64,000 bases of DNA from Xylaria sp. FL1777. Lineage: Eukaryota; Ascomycota; Sordariomycetes; Xylariales; Xylariaceae. The notes below the pieces were generated by a model. It did no database searches, was not told the origin of the DNA, and saw nothing but the letters and a program-made list of their open reading frames with translations. The translations under genes were made by a program, and so were the position numbers. Where the stretch lies: positions 62,001 to 126,000 of the forward strand of contig MU400563.1 in NCBI GenBank assembly GCA_022578965.1, given 5' to 3'. Every line of letters begins with the position of its first letter. Position 1 is the first letter of the stretch. Below, one piece after another: positions 34,910 through 46,783 of this stretch.

Positions 34910-37116
34910 ATGAGATCTCTCCGTTTCCTTGCCCGATTTTGCGCGCGACAAGTCATCCCTAGAGCGCCGAATGGGTCCAAGCTCGGTCGATCTTCGTCGA
35001 CGCTCCGATACGCACTTTTGAGACCGTCGCCAGGCCGCAAGTATCACGCGAAGGGTGTCGTCTTCAAGGCCACGGTGAGCGGTGTCCTCGGAACCGCCGC
35101 TTTCGTCAAGCTCTCCGAGAAGGACAATGGCGGCACAGAGCAGACGGCCGAAGGGCGCATGCTACAAGCATCGACGGAGGAACTAGCAAAGACTGTCGAT
35201 GAGGACAATACTGGGCTCTCGCGTTGGTCTCGGGGAGTTGTGCTGTTTCTCGATGTTTACCTCTGGGAGCCATTGTGTACGGGCGTCAGATTATGTCATC
35301 TGGTGGTCATTTTCGTACCCGTGATACTATCAGTACCAGCAATATGGATCGGACGGCGCCAGTCAAACCACAACAACGAAAGATCCGGGACCCTGTGGTG
35401 GTACAACTTCTTGGTCTGGAGCATGGAGACTGCAGGGCCCGCGTTCATCAAGGTACGGACCATCTCGCCAGTCCCTTTTGCCCCCTTTCCCCTTTTCCTT
35501 CACCAGCTGACTCTTTGGCTGTACAGCTTGGTCAATGGGCTGCATCGAGGACCGACATCTTCCCTGTCGAGATGTGTAATATCATGTCCAAACTCCACTC
35601 CAACGCGCCCGCCCATTCCCTCCATGACACGAAACGAATAGTCCAAGCCGCCTTCGATGGCCGACCTTTTCATGAGATATTTGAAGAATTCCAAGAACAG
35701 CCCCTCGGTGTTGGCGCTATTGCCCAAGTATATAAGGCCAAACTGAAGCGTGATCTTGCAGTTCCCGGCGATATTGATATACTTGACGCTTCCGCAAATC
35801 TTCGTGAGAATGTTCGTCGAAATGTGAATACTGTACTCAAAAGCAGCCCACATCGCGTGCCGTCTACATATGTTGCCGTCAAGGTCCTTCACCCTGGCGT
35901 TGAGCGCACTGTGAGCCGTGATCTCCGTATTATGGGTTTCTTCGCCTCTGCACTCAACTTAATACCTACCATTGAGTGGCTCTCTCTACCCGACGAGGTT
36001 ACGCAGTTCGGAGAGATGATGAAGCTACAGCTAGATCTTCGCATCGAAGCAGCCAATCTTGCCAAGTTCCGCAAAAACTTCAAAGCGCGCTCCACAGCCT
36101 GGTTCCCTTTTCCGTACCTTGAATTTACCACTCGAGAGGTTTTGATAGAAGAATTTGCCCAGGGTATTCCACTTGCCGATTTTCTAGAGAACGGTGGTGG
36201 CGTTTTTCAGCGTGACATCGCCCATGAGGGCCTCGACGCTTTCTTGCGTATGCTCCTAATCGATAATTTTGTACACGCCGACCTGCACCCTGGCAACATC
36301 ATGGTTCGCTTCTATCAAACCCAGCAACCGAACCTCAAGCTTCGGCGCCATGAAGAAGTACATCCAGGGGAGCAGCCTGATGTTACAGAGGAGGTGCTTT
36401 CACGTCTGCGACCTCACCGGAAGAAGAATGATACGGGGGCTTGGGAAGCCGAACTGAGCAAGATTGACGCTGAAGGCTTTCGGCCGCAGCTGATTTTCAT
36501 TGATACCGGCCTAGTTACGGAGCTTAATGCTACCAATCGTCGGAACTTCTTGGACCTCTTCAGGGCGGTGGCAGAGTTTGATGGTTACAAGGCAGGCCAC
36601 CTGATGTGCGAGCGGTGTCGACAACCGGAGGCCGTCGTCGATAAGGAAGTGTTTGCTCTGAAAATGCAGCATCTTGTCTTGTCTGTCAAGAGCCGGACCT
36701 TAGCACTTGGCAATGTCAAGATTGGGGACATCTTGCAGCAAGTGCTTGACATGGTACGCGGGCATCATGTCAGACTGGAGGGCGACTTTGTAAACGTCGT
36801 CATTAGCATCCTACTCCTCGAGGGGATAGGACGAAGCCTTGATCCAGACCTTGACCTTCTCAGCAGGTCTTTGCCAATTCTTAGACAGCTAGGCGCTCAA
36901 AGTGGGTGGACCGTTGGTGACTATCCAATGGTGTTTATCTGGGCCGGCCTTGAAGCGAGGCGTTTCATGCAGGCCAGCATTGAAGATGTAGGGCACCTCC
37001 CTCACAACTTGACGAGCGATATACTAACACAAACGCCTTTTAGGTCGAAAGATGCGTCAAATACGATTTACTATCACCAAATGTATAATACGATAGATTT
37101 CTATGTTTCACTATAG
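34910..37116 (+). CDS. UbiB/ABC1 atypical kinase, ADCK2/Cqd1-like, mitochondrial
   Basis: Mitochondrial inner-membrane atypical kinase of the UbiB family, linked in yeast and human to coenzyme Q and lipid handling. Exons 34910-35452 and 35527-37116; intron 74 bp, phase 0; 710 residues. The first about 48 residues are Arg-rich with no acidic residues, a presequence. VVIFVPVILSVPAIWIG is a membrane segment. KLGQWAASRTDIFP holds the KxGQ motif specific to UbiB and spans the splice site. VGAIAQVYKAKL replaces the glycine-rich loop with an Ala-type loop. VAVKVLHPGVE gives the ATP lysine, DLHPGN the catalytic loop, and FIDTGLV the metal-binding Asp. LGQWAASR and the long insert after DLHPGN fit the ADCK2/Cqd1 branch better than Coq8. 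It ends about 200 bp from a convergent gene. Confidence 0.91.
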
Positions 37117-37315
37117 AAGCGAGGTAGCATTACAGCGGCGTTTAGGCATTATCAGATCGGGACAGCATACACCACTTATATAGAGTAGAGGTACATGTTA
37201 TTTACCTATGCAATGCAGATTTCAGTCGCGGTATGGTTTCGAACACTATTATTCTTAACCTTATCCTATTCATACTACCAGATTCATTATGCATTCATAT
37301 TCTGCATCTCTAGTC

Positions 37316-37939
37316 CTACTGCAACTGTGTCGCCAGAGCCGTCACCTGATCCAGAAGTGCTTGGTCCTCATTTCCGGCATTTTTCAACACCTTGTCTCTC
37401 AGATGATCGACCTGAAGCCCGGCCTCCGTTGGCGGGTTCCCCTGTGCCGTCTCGATACGGCTAACCTGCATCTCGAGGAAGAACTTAGGGACTTTGATAG
37501 CCAAACTGCCGCCAACGCTACGAATTCCGGCCTCGGTCGCAAGATAGACATTCAAAGCGTCCTGGAAGGACGCGAGGTCGGAGTTGGCGACTGGATCTTC
37601 GGTCGCGAATTTGGAGAGCGCAAACTCCAGAGGCGACTGGTTGGACTGGCTAAAGTCGATCGAAGAAAACGTCGTCGACCCAGACGTCACGTCGGGAACT
37701 CCGGAAATAGTCGTGGCGCTGCTCGAGCATGTCACGGTATCCACAAGCTCGTCGACTACGTCTGCGACCTCTTGTGGAAGGGTAGTAGACCCGATAACAA
37801 AACACGCCTGGCTCTGACGCGCTGCTATGGCTACAGGCCCCTCGGGTAGTGGGATGGTATCCTGACTCGTGACGAATGGGATCTTGGGGAGGGCAGCAGC
37901 GAGGCCGACAAAGGCGACGATAGGAATTGATGAGTACAT
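37316..37939 (-). CDS. Small secreted protein, conserved fungal hypothetical
   Basis: Single-exon gene of 207 residues. The ATG at 37939 is preferred to an upstream one at 38023 because MYSSIPIVAFVGLAAALP is then a clean signal peptide. The mature part is Ser/Thr-rich first (SGVPDVTSGSTTFSSIDFSQ) and then a predicted helical domain with DALNVYLATEAGIRSVGG and IKVPKFFLEMQVSRIETAQG. Only two cysteines (QACF, TCSS), so one possible disulfide. No catalytic motif. It lies tail-to-tail with the UbiB kinase gene and in the same direction as another small secreted protein. Cell wall association or an effector-like role is possible; function unknown. Confidence 0.72.
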   Translation of the reverse strand: MYSSIPIVAFVGLAAALPKIPFVTSQDTIPLPEGPVAIAARQSQACFVIGSTTLPQEVADVVDELVDTVTCSSSATTISGVPDVTSGSTTFSSIDFSQSNQSPLEFALSKFATEDPVANSDLASFQDALNVYLATEAGIRSVGGSLAIKVPKFFLEMQVSRIETAQGNPPTEAGLQVDHLRDKVLKNAGNEDQALLDQVTALATQLQ

Positions 37940-38842
37940 CGTGGACTGGTTTAGGCGTTCTTCGTACGAAATGGAGTTTGGTTTAGAGAAGTGTCCACGG
38001 AGGTATAGGATAAAGGATCCCAATCGAGCCAGCGAGCGGAAGCAGAAACGAAGGGAAATCCTTTCCAGAAGGAGGGTAGCGAACGGGTGGTTAACAAGAA
38101 TGGTAAGATGAGAGCAAGAATGATGATGATCGGATTATCAAACTGCGCATCGTGAGGCTTTATGGGCGAATGAGCGTGGAACCCGCCAAGCATACGAACG
38201 GAAGTGCCGTTTCATACATCGTGACATGTTCAGACGACAGAATTTCGAGACGATGTTGCATCGTCTCAAGTCCATCCAGGTCGACTAGGATTCGAAAGTC
38301 CCAAAACTAATTACCTACCAATGAGGGACGAGCACAGGAGACGAGCTCCTTGAACAGCAACTAGGATATGTCTCTCCCCAATACCAGGGGTTGGGAAAAA
38401 TTCGCAAGCTGGCGAGCCTCAAGATGTCGTCCTTGATTTGTGCAGTACGCGAGGACTAGGGGTCTGCGACAGGACGCCTCTTTATGGTCGTTTTCAGGGT
38501 TTCACGATGCTTCACGGCCAATCAGGGCTTACGGCGCTGTATGATCTGCCTAATCCCTGTACAAACCAAGCAGCCAAGACTCCCGTAATCCAACGTCGCT
38601 TCAAAACAACGTGTAGCAAGTCATCGATAATACAAAGTAAACAACGACTTCTCATTGAGGCATCTACATACTTCGTCCTAGTATAAGCTGAAGAATACTT
38701 GTCCGTATCCGCCAATCTGAGACCCCTCCTCCTTTCAGCTCCGCAAGAATCAAAGGAATGTCAAACAGAACCCAGCATCAATACCCTCACTCCACTTCAA
38801 TTGCAACTATTCCTGCTCTTGTTCAGACTATAGTCAGAACAC
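37940..38842. other. Intergenic region
   Basis: Promoter side of the 37316 gene; no other gene or repeat seen. Confidence 0.5.
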
Positions 38843-39531
38843 TCAGAGGCCGAGGAGGGCAAGACCGACAGCCGCGAGGAGCTCGTTGACAATGGGTCCG
38901 ACGGCGAGAAGGACGCCGCCGACAACAAGGTCAAGGCTGAAGACAAGGCTCTTGAGGGCGAGGACGAGGGGAGTGAGGTAGATAACGACCTTGCCTGCGC
39001 CGGTGTCAGCATTATATATACGTATAAGCGTCTAATCCATCTTATAGCGTTATGCAACGTACCGAGACCGAGCTTGAAGAGGATAAACTTCACGGTGAAG
39101 AGAACCTCGTAGATGATGGCAGAGAGCGTCTTGAAGAGATCAGGCTTGCCGTAGCGAGCCTCGATGAGGGCGCGCTTGACGACAGTCGAGTTCACGGCCG
39201 TCAGGAGGTCCGTGATGGTCTGGAGTTGAGGGGCGATCTGGGACGCGTCGGCGGTAGTTTCGGCATCAGTCGGGTTCGCTGGGACGGTGTCTAGGGTCGA
39301 ATCTAGTGTGCGTCAGTCTTAAAAATCTCTTGTGCCTCGTCGGGTATTCGGCAACTCCTCACTGATAATCGCGGTCTGCTGCTGAATGTCAGCCAGCAGA
39401 GTCGTCAGGCTAGCACCGAGCGCGGAGTAGTCCTGGCGCTTCTCAACGCTGTTGGAGACTGCGATGGGGTTGGCAATGGCACCAGTGATGAACCCGCCAA
39501 TGGCGAAGAAGGTGAGAAAGGCGGCCTTCAT
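38843..39531 (-). CDS. Small secreted protein with a hydrophobic C-terminal half
   Basis: Three exons, 39531-39363, 39302-39063, 38994-38843; introns 60 and 68 bp; 186 residues. MKAAFLTFFAIGGFITGAIA is a signal peptide, followed by a KR dibasic site (VEKRQDYS) like a Kex2 processing signal. The middle is helical (QIAPQLQTITDLLTAVNSTV). The C-terminal half is strongly hydrophobic (LAAVGLALLGL at the end), and two or three amphipathic or membrane-like helices are likely. No cysteines in the mature chain. I do not recognise the family. A surface-active, membrane-binding or cell-wall protein is possible; function unknown. All splice phases agree, which supports a real gene. Confidence 0.7.
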
Positions 39532-42456
39532 TGTGATAAGTGGTAGAGTGAAAATTGAAGTGGTAGAGGGCTGATGAGTTTGAGAGAAGATTTAGACTGC
39601 TGGATCTATCGATGTGTTTGTTGTGGTGAAGACAAATGAAAACGGACACCTCCAGAGAGATTGAACGCCTCTATTTATCTTCTTTTCCACCGTAGTCTAC
39701 TCGCCATCGACGATCATCTCCCTCTCGCCATGTCAACACTTCCTTCACCGTATCTTGATTTTGCAACCGTTCTTCCATAGGTCAACGTCTGGCCGCCATA
39801 TTGATGTACTCTGACGTCGATCTTATCCCCTTTTCCCGGTCATGACGAGAACTAATGGCCGCTTCTAGCACCTAGCCGCTCTCCTATACCCTCCATTGTA
39901 CGGTCAAGTCATTCAACCGGAGGCACTATCGAGCTGCGTTGGCAAAAGAAAATGTCGTCTTCGTCCTTGCCACCTATTCTTAGCAGTTTGACCTATCTTT
40001 TAAGGCAAAGATCAACCCACAGTCTTTCCCATAGGAGGCCTAGGAAGAAATTAAGCTTGGTCGGCCCCTTGACAAATATATGCACTAACCAGTGGGCGAA
40101 TAGTTATAATGCAGGCTCTCCTTTCTATTGGACGTGTCTCTTATACCCAGGTTACATACACTCATTTCTTGGGGGCATTTTATCCCTTGAGACTATCTAT
40201 ATGTTGACGTGCAACAACAATAACCTATCAACTCAATCCGAAATACCACGACGTGCCATCGTGACATGCTTGGTGATGTCAACCCCCTATTTCCAGGTTT
40301 TACGATCAGAAAGAAGGTATTCCCGCACCACGATGAACTTTTCAAAGCCATCCTCTCGATAGGATTGTATCTGCGGTTGAGGCCTCACGATATACCCTGA
40401 AGATCGCAACACGTTAGAATTTAAGCTTCTTTGCAGCTAAGAAGATCACGCTGATCTTCGAGCTCAATGTCTCAGCTTACGGAGAAGAGAAACAGCGCAA
40501 CGGTTTCGCCACTATCAATGAACTGGCGCAATGCGCTTACCGACCTAGAACAGGTAATTTCGCTCTCCGCAAGGCTGTTGATCCATGGTATTTCACCATT
40601 TATTAACTTCGGGACGGTAGCGGGTCACCGGACCCAAGCGGTCACAGGTGCCCTGGGCACTTAATATGAGAGTCTCTATTAATCATACACTAGGCGCCGT
40701 CCCCTGCCGATTAACGTAACGTAGCGCAGACCAACGGTTAACATCTGGAATAATACTACCCAATATCTGGTCACAGATGGAGAGGGAATTGCCGGGGGCG
40801 CTATTGGGGGGAGAGGGACTCCGCTACTCGGTTATTTATCCGGACCAAAGAGCATCGGCAGGCGTGCTTGCAGGGCCAGCTCACCTCATCTTCCGGTCGG
40901 TGTAAATGCCAAGTTTTCTGTCCCATACCACTGCATATGCACAATTCTGTATATGCATGTGTTGCTTTATGAGGAAAATTACGAGATGGTACAATACGAC
41001 TTCGTGACATCAGCACATCTCTATTCAAACGACCGCTGGTGGAAATAATGTGCGCAGATGAAAAGGACCACCTAATTAACACAATCCCCAGGAACAGAAA
41101 CTTGATTTTTGCCATCAGTTTACACGATAGAAATTGTATATGGGCCCGGATACTGCCGAAAACCCAGGAGCGTTTCCCGTTTGGTGATCCGCATACAGGC
41201 AGTTTAGCCCTGTTCCTATTTCAGCTGATACAATTGATGCAACGGCGGCCTGCGAGCATCTGGGGTCAGCCATCGTTATTTACTTCGCCATTATAGCCAC
41301 TAATGAGGTAATCGGCATTGTCGATCAGGTTGCATCTCTGCCTGCCGTGCTCTAGGTCAATCATCACTCCAGGCCATTCCGACTCGTAATGGGAACCTTT
41401 TCTCCCATTCTCATTTTCTGAGATGCATGGAAACCAAAGGTTCATCAAAATCCTCGAGCACCTTGATAAAGAGCGCGGAAAATGGTCGAAATTATGCATC
41501 GCGATGGGACGTCCTGGCTGCGTACTTACCCAGTCGTCATACTGGCTTAAGTGAAGCTAGGCATTATCTTTTCTATTTTCCCATTCCTAAAGGGAGAATA
41601 TCGAATCTAGCTATGGGTCTTTGAAGGTGTTATCATCGTCATTATTTGCTCAAATTTCAACAGCTGTTCATGGCCTTAGCGACATTATCCCTTGTCAATA
41701 TCAGGGAATAGTTGAATGTTTTGATGGCTGAGCGTTATCCCCGGATTGAGCTTTGAGAGAATCAAAAGCATTTGGCCGGTCTCTTCACTCCTTCGTTGTC
41801 AAATCCGAGACCCTGGTAGTTCATGGTCTACGGGCAAATCTGGTCTTGACCGGGAATAGCACCATTTATAATATGAACCAAGTTTCTTTAATAAAATCAA
41901 GGTGCATGTCCATCCCGGTTTCGGCGGCAGAGACATATGTTATACTACTTTGTATGTTAGCTGAGAGAAAGAGACAATAACTGTGTAAGCCACCGGTTTC
42001 GCCCGGAGTGTTCCATATTCTAATTCATATGAGAAAAAAAAAGGAGTGGTTCTCCAGCTTTAGGTAATAAACACCTAAGATTATGGGAGTCAAAAATAAG
42101 GTATCAATTTGATGTACAAAACAATAAGTGCTTAACAGCTTTTCTAAACAATTTGGTAACCCCTACCTTTTGTTGGTTCAAGCCTGTAAATTTTTGCCCC
42201 TCTTATTTTTCTCTACCTGGATTATTTACCAGTATCCACAACATCTCGTAATAGTAGAGTAAGCTTACCTGTTGTAACTTAAGAGGTGCTCGGCCCGGCC
42301 CGTAGCTCTAGAAGCTGCTCCAAGTCTGGGGTATTTGCGTTAACGCCGAACCCTGGTAGACTATAATCTGGTGCTTGAAATCCTTAGACATTAGCGTTCC
42401 ATTCTATGACCCAGAACCTTTAGTCTCGTTATTTTAAGCAATGAAGAAAGGACGAA
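39532..42456. other. Intergenic region, 2.9 kb
   Basis: The first 0.2 kb is the promoter of the 39531 gene. Beyond that I see no recognisable gene, RNA or repeat; the reading frames up to 136 codons carry no domain and no splice-supported extension. Confidence 0.45.
39671..39680 (-). promoter_or_regulatory. TATA-like box of the 39531 gene
   Basis: AGATAAATAG read on the minus strand, about 140 bp upstream of the ATG. Confidence 0.35.
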
Positions 42457-43143
42457 TCACAGATTCCTACCATTGCACGAGCAGCACGGTTCCCTGGCCC
42501 ACTGAAAGATATCGAAAACTAATCTCCTTTGCTCATGAAGTTTCCTTTCAGCTTCCAGGACATTACCTCTCACAGCTTGGACTGTACTCCATGAGCAAAT
42601 CGAGCTTAACTCCAACAAGTCCTGCATAGAAGCGTAAAGCATTGTGGTATCTTGCTCAAGTGTATACAATTTCTCACCCTCAGCAAAGCATTTCTCAGCC
42701 CAGCTCGTGTAAAATCGAGGCTCGTGAGCAAACCAGTTCGGGTTCTCTCCCCCAATTTGTTTGAGGTCTCGCCATGTTGCCGGTATCTTCTCGCGAAACG
42801 CCCCATCGTTTCCGAAATATGGCAGACGTTCGTGACGGTGCTCTAAGATATAGGCGTCGCATTCCTCAGGCTCGAAATTTTGCTCCTCCCCTTCCTCGTC
42901 TAGGTAAGCTATGAGATCGGCGCAATAGTCTACCTGTACGTGGGATACACAGCAGGTATGGTAATTACACTTCTGAATGGGAGTATTCAACAGCCAGTCC
43001 TGTAGCGGGTGCATAAGTTCGCAAGTGTGGAGGTTTGTGCGTAATGGATTTGCATATACAATTGGGTCGGACGCGACAGGATCTAGAATCATCGGGGCAG
43101 CAACATCGTGATGCATGTAGTGAGTGATTGTCCTCCTGCACAT
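42457..43143 (-). CDS. Hypothetical protein, Cys/His-containing
   Basis: A 228-residue open frame with coding-like composition and no recognised family. The central part is acidic and rich in Trp and aromatic residues (DLIAYLDEEGEEQNFEPEEC, GGENPNWFAHEPRFYTSWAE). A cluster of Cys and His occurs at CNYHTCCVSHVQVDYC and could bind metal. No signal peptide or membrane segment. The C-terminal codons run into GTAGGAATCT, a possible splice donor, so a further exon may exist and the true end may differ. It lies about 490 bp downstream (in plus coordinates, below) of the GH5 gene's 3' end, on the same strand. Function unknown. Confidence 0.5.
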   Translation of the reverse strand: MCRRTITHYMHHDVAAPMILDPVASDPIVYANPLRTNLHTCELMHPLQDWLLNTPIQKCNYHTCCVSHVQVDYCADLIAYLDEEGEEQNFEPEECDAYILEHRHERLPYFGNDGAFREKIPATWRDLKQIGGENPNWFAHEPRFYTSWAEKCFAEGEKLYTLEQDTTMLYASMQDLLELSSICSWSTVQAVRGNVLEAERKLHEQRRLVFDIFQWAREPCCSCNGRNL

Positions 43144-43635
43144 CGTCGAATTTCCTTAACAGAAGCCTAGCAAACACTTCGGTTTTAATAAAAAAGAAGA
43201 CGAAAACTGACGACGCCAAGACCGGCTTGGTATGAGCCTTCGAGCGAGTGCACCCGGAGAATGAAAGGGCTAAGGTTGTTGTTCTACGACACCTAGCCTG
43301 CGATGAACTCCTTGCACGGCTCCAAGGACATATAAATATGTCTCGATAAGTTACGTAGAAGAAGGTTATGAAGGAAGCAGGGAGAGTCAACTTCTCGTAG
43401 CGAGAGAGGCTGACTCGTCGCGTATTTATGAGAATGTTCCCATACAATGGGTGTCAGATTCCCGGACAAATAATAAAGCTGTTAATCTTGTAACGAGTCT
43501 TGAAACAAAGCATCGTAGACAATTACAATCGAACGATTAAACTTAGCTTTGTCCAGTGCTCAAAAATACCGAGGCTATGCTTGAACATGCTTTCAGAGAA
43601 TAGTGTGAATAAACAGACGACTTGTATATTTACTA
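43144..43635. other. Short intergenic region
   Basis: Between two same-strand genes. A CATATTTATATG word (minus strand, about 43329-43340) could be the TATA region of the 42457 gene. Nothing else seen. Confidence 0.4.
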
Positions 43636-44968
43636 TCAGCAAGGGCTCGTGGCTGCAACGCTTGCAGCGTCTTTGGAAATAATGCCAGCGTCAACAGCGC
43701 TCTTGTAGCACCACCTCCATTCATTGAAACCAGCGATCCAGTTGCACTTCCATGACCAGAACACCCAACCCCCAGATCGCTCAAAAGCCTGTACTTGAGC
43801 AGCAAAGAACTTCTTGTACCAATCATTGTTTGCGTCAGTGTCGCGGATGTCGAACTCGCTGTTGTATTGCACGTCGTCTGCCACCGAGATCGACCACTCG
43901 CCGACGATGATGTCGCTGCCTCCCCGGTTGTCGCTACAGGCGGCCGAGATATAACCGTCTTGGGTGGCTGAGATCGACGTGTCCCATTTATAATAGCGAT
44001 GATCGTCGTAGAATGCGAAAGTAGTATCAGGTAAGTTCTGACTGGGGTTACCAGAGCCCCAAGCCTCGCCCTGCCGATCATTAGATCTGTAATAGTACTC
44101 GAGTGGTCGTAGACATACCATGAACTGAATGTGAAGCTTGTCGGCATCAGCTACCGAGAGTTGGGTTTCTCGGTTCCGAATCCGAGTCCAAGCGGTTGGA
44201 TAGTAGTTGGCTATCATGTCTGCAGCTTGCGAAGGATAGTCCCCAGAGTGCACAGGTTCGTTGATGACTTCCAGCATTCCCACATTGTAGTATGCCGAGT
44301 TAGTATGAACTCGTTCCGTCATCCATTCCAAGAACTTATATGCGCGTTCGTAGTTATCTGCCGTATAGAATCCGGGTGAATCAACAACATGCCCAGTGTA
44401 CTGCTGGCCTGGAAATTGGGATCCCGGTCCTCCGTGGAGGTCCATGATAACATATATCCCCAACTCAGTACAGTTACCGACGATATAGTCCAGGTACTCG
44501 AGACCACCTCTTGGATAGTATTCACCGTCATTTACAAGATCTTCGTTGATCCAGAATCCCACCGGAATGCGAACAGTGTTTAGGCCGTAGCTTTGAATCT
44601 CCTTGAGATCATCGGCAGTAATCCAAGTCTGCCAATGGGTTCTAAAGGCGGCATCTGCTGCGTCCTGACCGAGCGCCTGAACACATGACCATTCATCATC
44701 GCTGCTACCACAGCCCATGCTACTCCATTCATCACCTGCCATCCACGGTTCGATGATAAATTGTGAGCCGAGGTTCACGCCCCGGATTTTGTCTGAACTA
44801 GGTAGCCATCGTCTGCTGGTTTTGCCCGCACCGTCAGAGGAAAAGGAAGCTATAAGCAGGTGAGCGAAAACTATATATGGCCCTGAGGGAATGTAACGCA
44901 CGTCTCGACTCAGCAAGTGAGGCTGCCGCGATGGCCAGGGCAACCGATATCCGTGAGCTAAATCGCAT
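43636..44968 (-). CDS. Secreted GH5 exo-1,3-beta-glucanase
   Basis: Retaining glycoside hydrolase of family 5 (subfamily 9 type), releasing glucose from beta-1,3-glucan in the cell wall or medium. Exons: 44968-44902, 44849-44119, 44070-43636; introns 52 and 48 bp; 410 residues. The start gives MRFSSRISVALAIAAASLAE, a signal peptide. DKIRGVNLGSQFIIEPW is the family opening (usually GGWLVLEPW). NTVRIPVGFW and VIMDLHGGPGSQ follow. EVINEPVHS holds the acid/base Glu at about residue 220, and YDDHRYYKWD the substrate-binding His. IIVGEWSIS holds the nucleophile Glu at about 324. No C-terminal GPI signal, so it should be soluble. Complete, with both catalytic residues present. Confidence 0.93.
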
Positions 44969-46783
44969 CCTAAAGAATATCAGCAGTGAAGGGCTATGAA
45001 AGCGTTCTCCCAGGGCAGGACATAGAGAGCAGCCAGGAACACAACGTCTGGGATTGAATGATCTAATTATATCACAAGCCAAGTTGCTGCGCCATTAGTA
45101 AGTCTTTACAGCATGATTCATTGGGGGTTGCCCCTTTTTATTGAAATCGCATTACATGATGCAATGCCATTCTTGCGGCGACTCAAGCACCTCCTCTATC
45201 TAGGCATGTTTGGGACGATCGCGCCCGTTTTGCGCCGAGCAACTCTAAAGTGTCCTGGGAAGCCCAACGCTAGCTCTTGGATCCCACGACCGCTCGCGTG
45301 GAGATTCGTTTCATAAACACCGGTCAGTGCGGACGCACCTCGGCGCAACGTCAAGAGATCAGGATCGGGACGGAGCCGGGGCACAGTCGTAAGGTGCCAA
45401 GAACTTCCTTAAGACTGAACATTCAGTATCCAAGTCAGTCGGGAAGTTCATATCTCGCAATTTATAAGCACATAAATGAGCTTGAAGTGATATCGTATAT
45501 CATGTTGACCCGAATTTATTTGAAGATGTGACCATTTAGATAAACAACAGGCTCTTCAGAAAGGAGCCGGTGTTTCTCTTTTCGGGGCTGGCGTCAGCAG
45601 AATACCCCTGAAATTTAGTGTAGTATAGGGCTGTCCCATCCCCTGAACCCCAATCATATCATAGGTAGATCGCCGATCCAATTATATGTAGATTGACCTT
45701 CACGGCCACTCTCCCGTCGATATATAACTATGAGTAGCATACCGCGATTAAGAGTAGCATTGTCAGGTTTCAATTGCCTATGATAATTCTTCACACTATT
45801 GCACCCGGGGCTTCATCCGAGTTATATACTACGATGAAAGCTTTAGCACTCGTAGTTGATTGTTGAGGATCTACTTCTGGAGGATCCATTGGGGTTGCAA
45901 CCTTATGACAAGCCGCGTTACCGGCAATCGTATCACCACACTACATGCAACACTATTCCATCATGGATTTAATATCAAATTATCAATGAGTGAATTGAAG
46001 CCCGTATTTTGGGTTAAGGAGAATCAATTGCTGCATCCAAAGTAGCTACAAATGCTTGCGGTCTACTTCACGCATCATGATCTTCACATCGTTCTCAACA
46101 GCACAGAATCCTCCAGGTCAATATCAGCATCATAAAAAGCTTCTCATAACAAGACAAAACAAAGCTAATTGATCCATTTCTCGGTCGGATAAGAATTAAC
46201 TTCAATTACCTTATGCGCTACAAGGGACTACCAGTATTCAAGAGGTGCGGCCATTTACAGCGACTTGAGTAGCGAGATCTGCATACACATATATAGCCGC
46301 AGAAAGAATGAAGAGAATATCTCAAACTTGCATTGGTTTAGAAACCTGGGCGTCACGCTGCTGCTCAAAACTAAGCTTGTGCGCATGGAAAGGGGTTGAC
46401 GAAATCGCCGATATAGTTTTGGAGGGATGTTCCGGTGAATCGGACTGCGGCATTGATGAGCTCCTCGTCACACTAGAAGACGGACATATTAACTTTTCTA
46501 TCTCGTCAGTCTACCAAAACGAAATCCTTCTTCGCTCTAATACATTATTATACTTGCTGTAAATAGTTTGACCTTTCAGGTGAAGGTAGAAAAACCGCCT
46601 TTCGCGACTTTGGGTTTCTCTTTGAGGGTCATATTACAATGAGTCGCATAGACCCTTTAGGTCTGAAAATAGTCACCCTCAAAGGTCTCTTTCATACCAA
46701 AAACACTGCAGCTCCTCGGCTAAGATAAAGAGGCACTACATAATCTAAGATATGTTACCTGGAAGCCCTCAGCGACAATCAGT
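44969..46783. other. Intergenic region, 1.8 kb
   Basis: The first few hundred bases are the GH5 promoter. No other gene recognised; small frames (for example 46308-46562) show no domain. A 9-bp inverted pair, TTTGAGGGT/ACCCTCAAA, at about 46620-46683 is the only structure noticed. Confidence 0.45.

Noticed and set aside
46620..46683. 9-bp inverted pair as a terminator or regulatory hairpin
   Set aside because: Short arms with a loop of about 45 bases and no nearby gene end; expected by chance.
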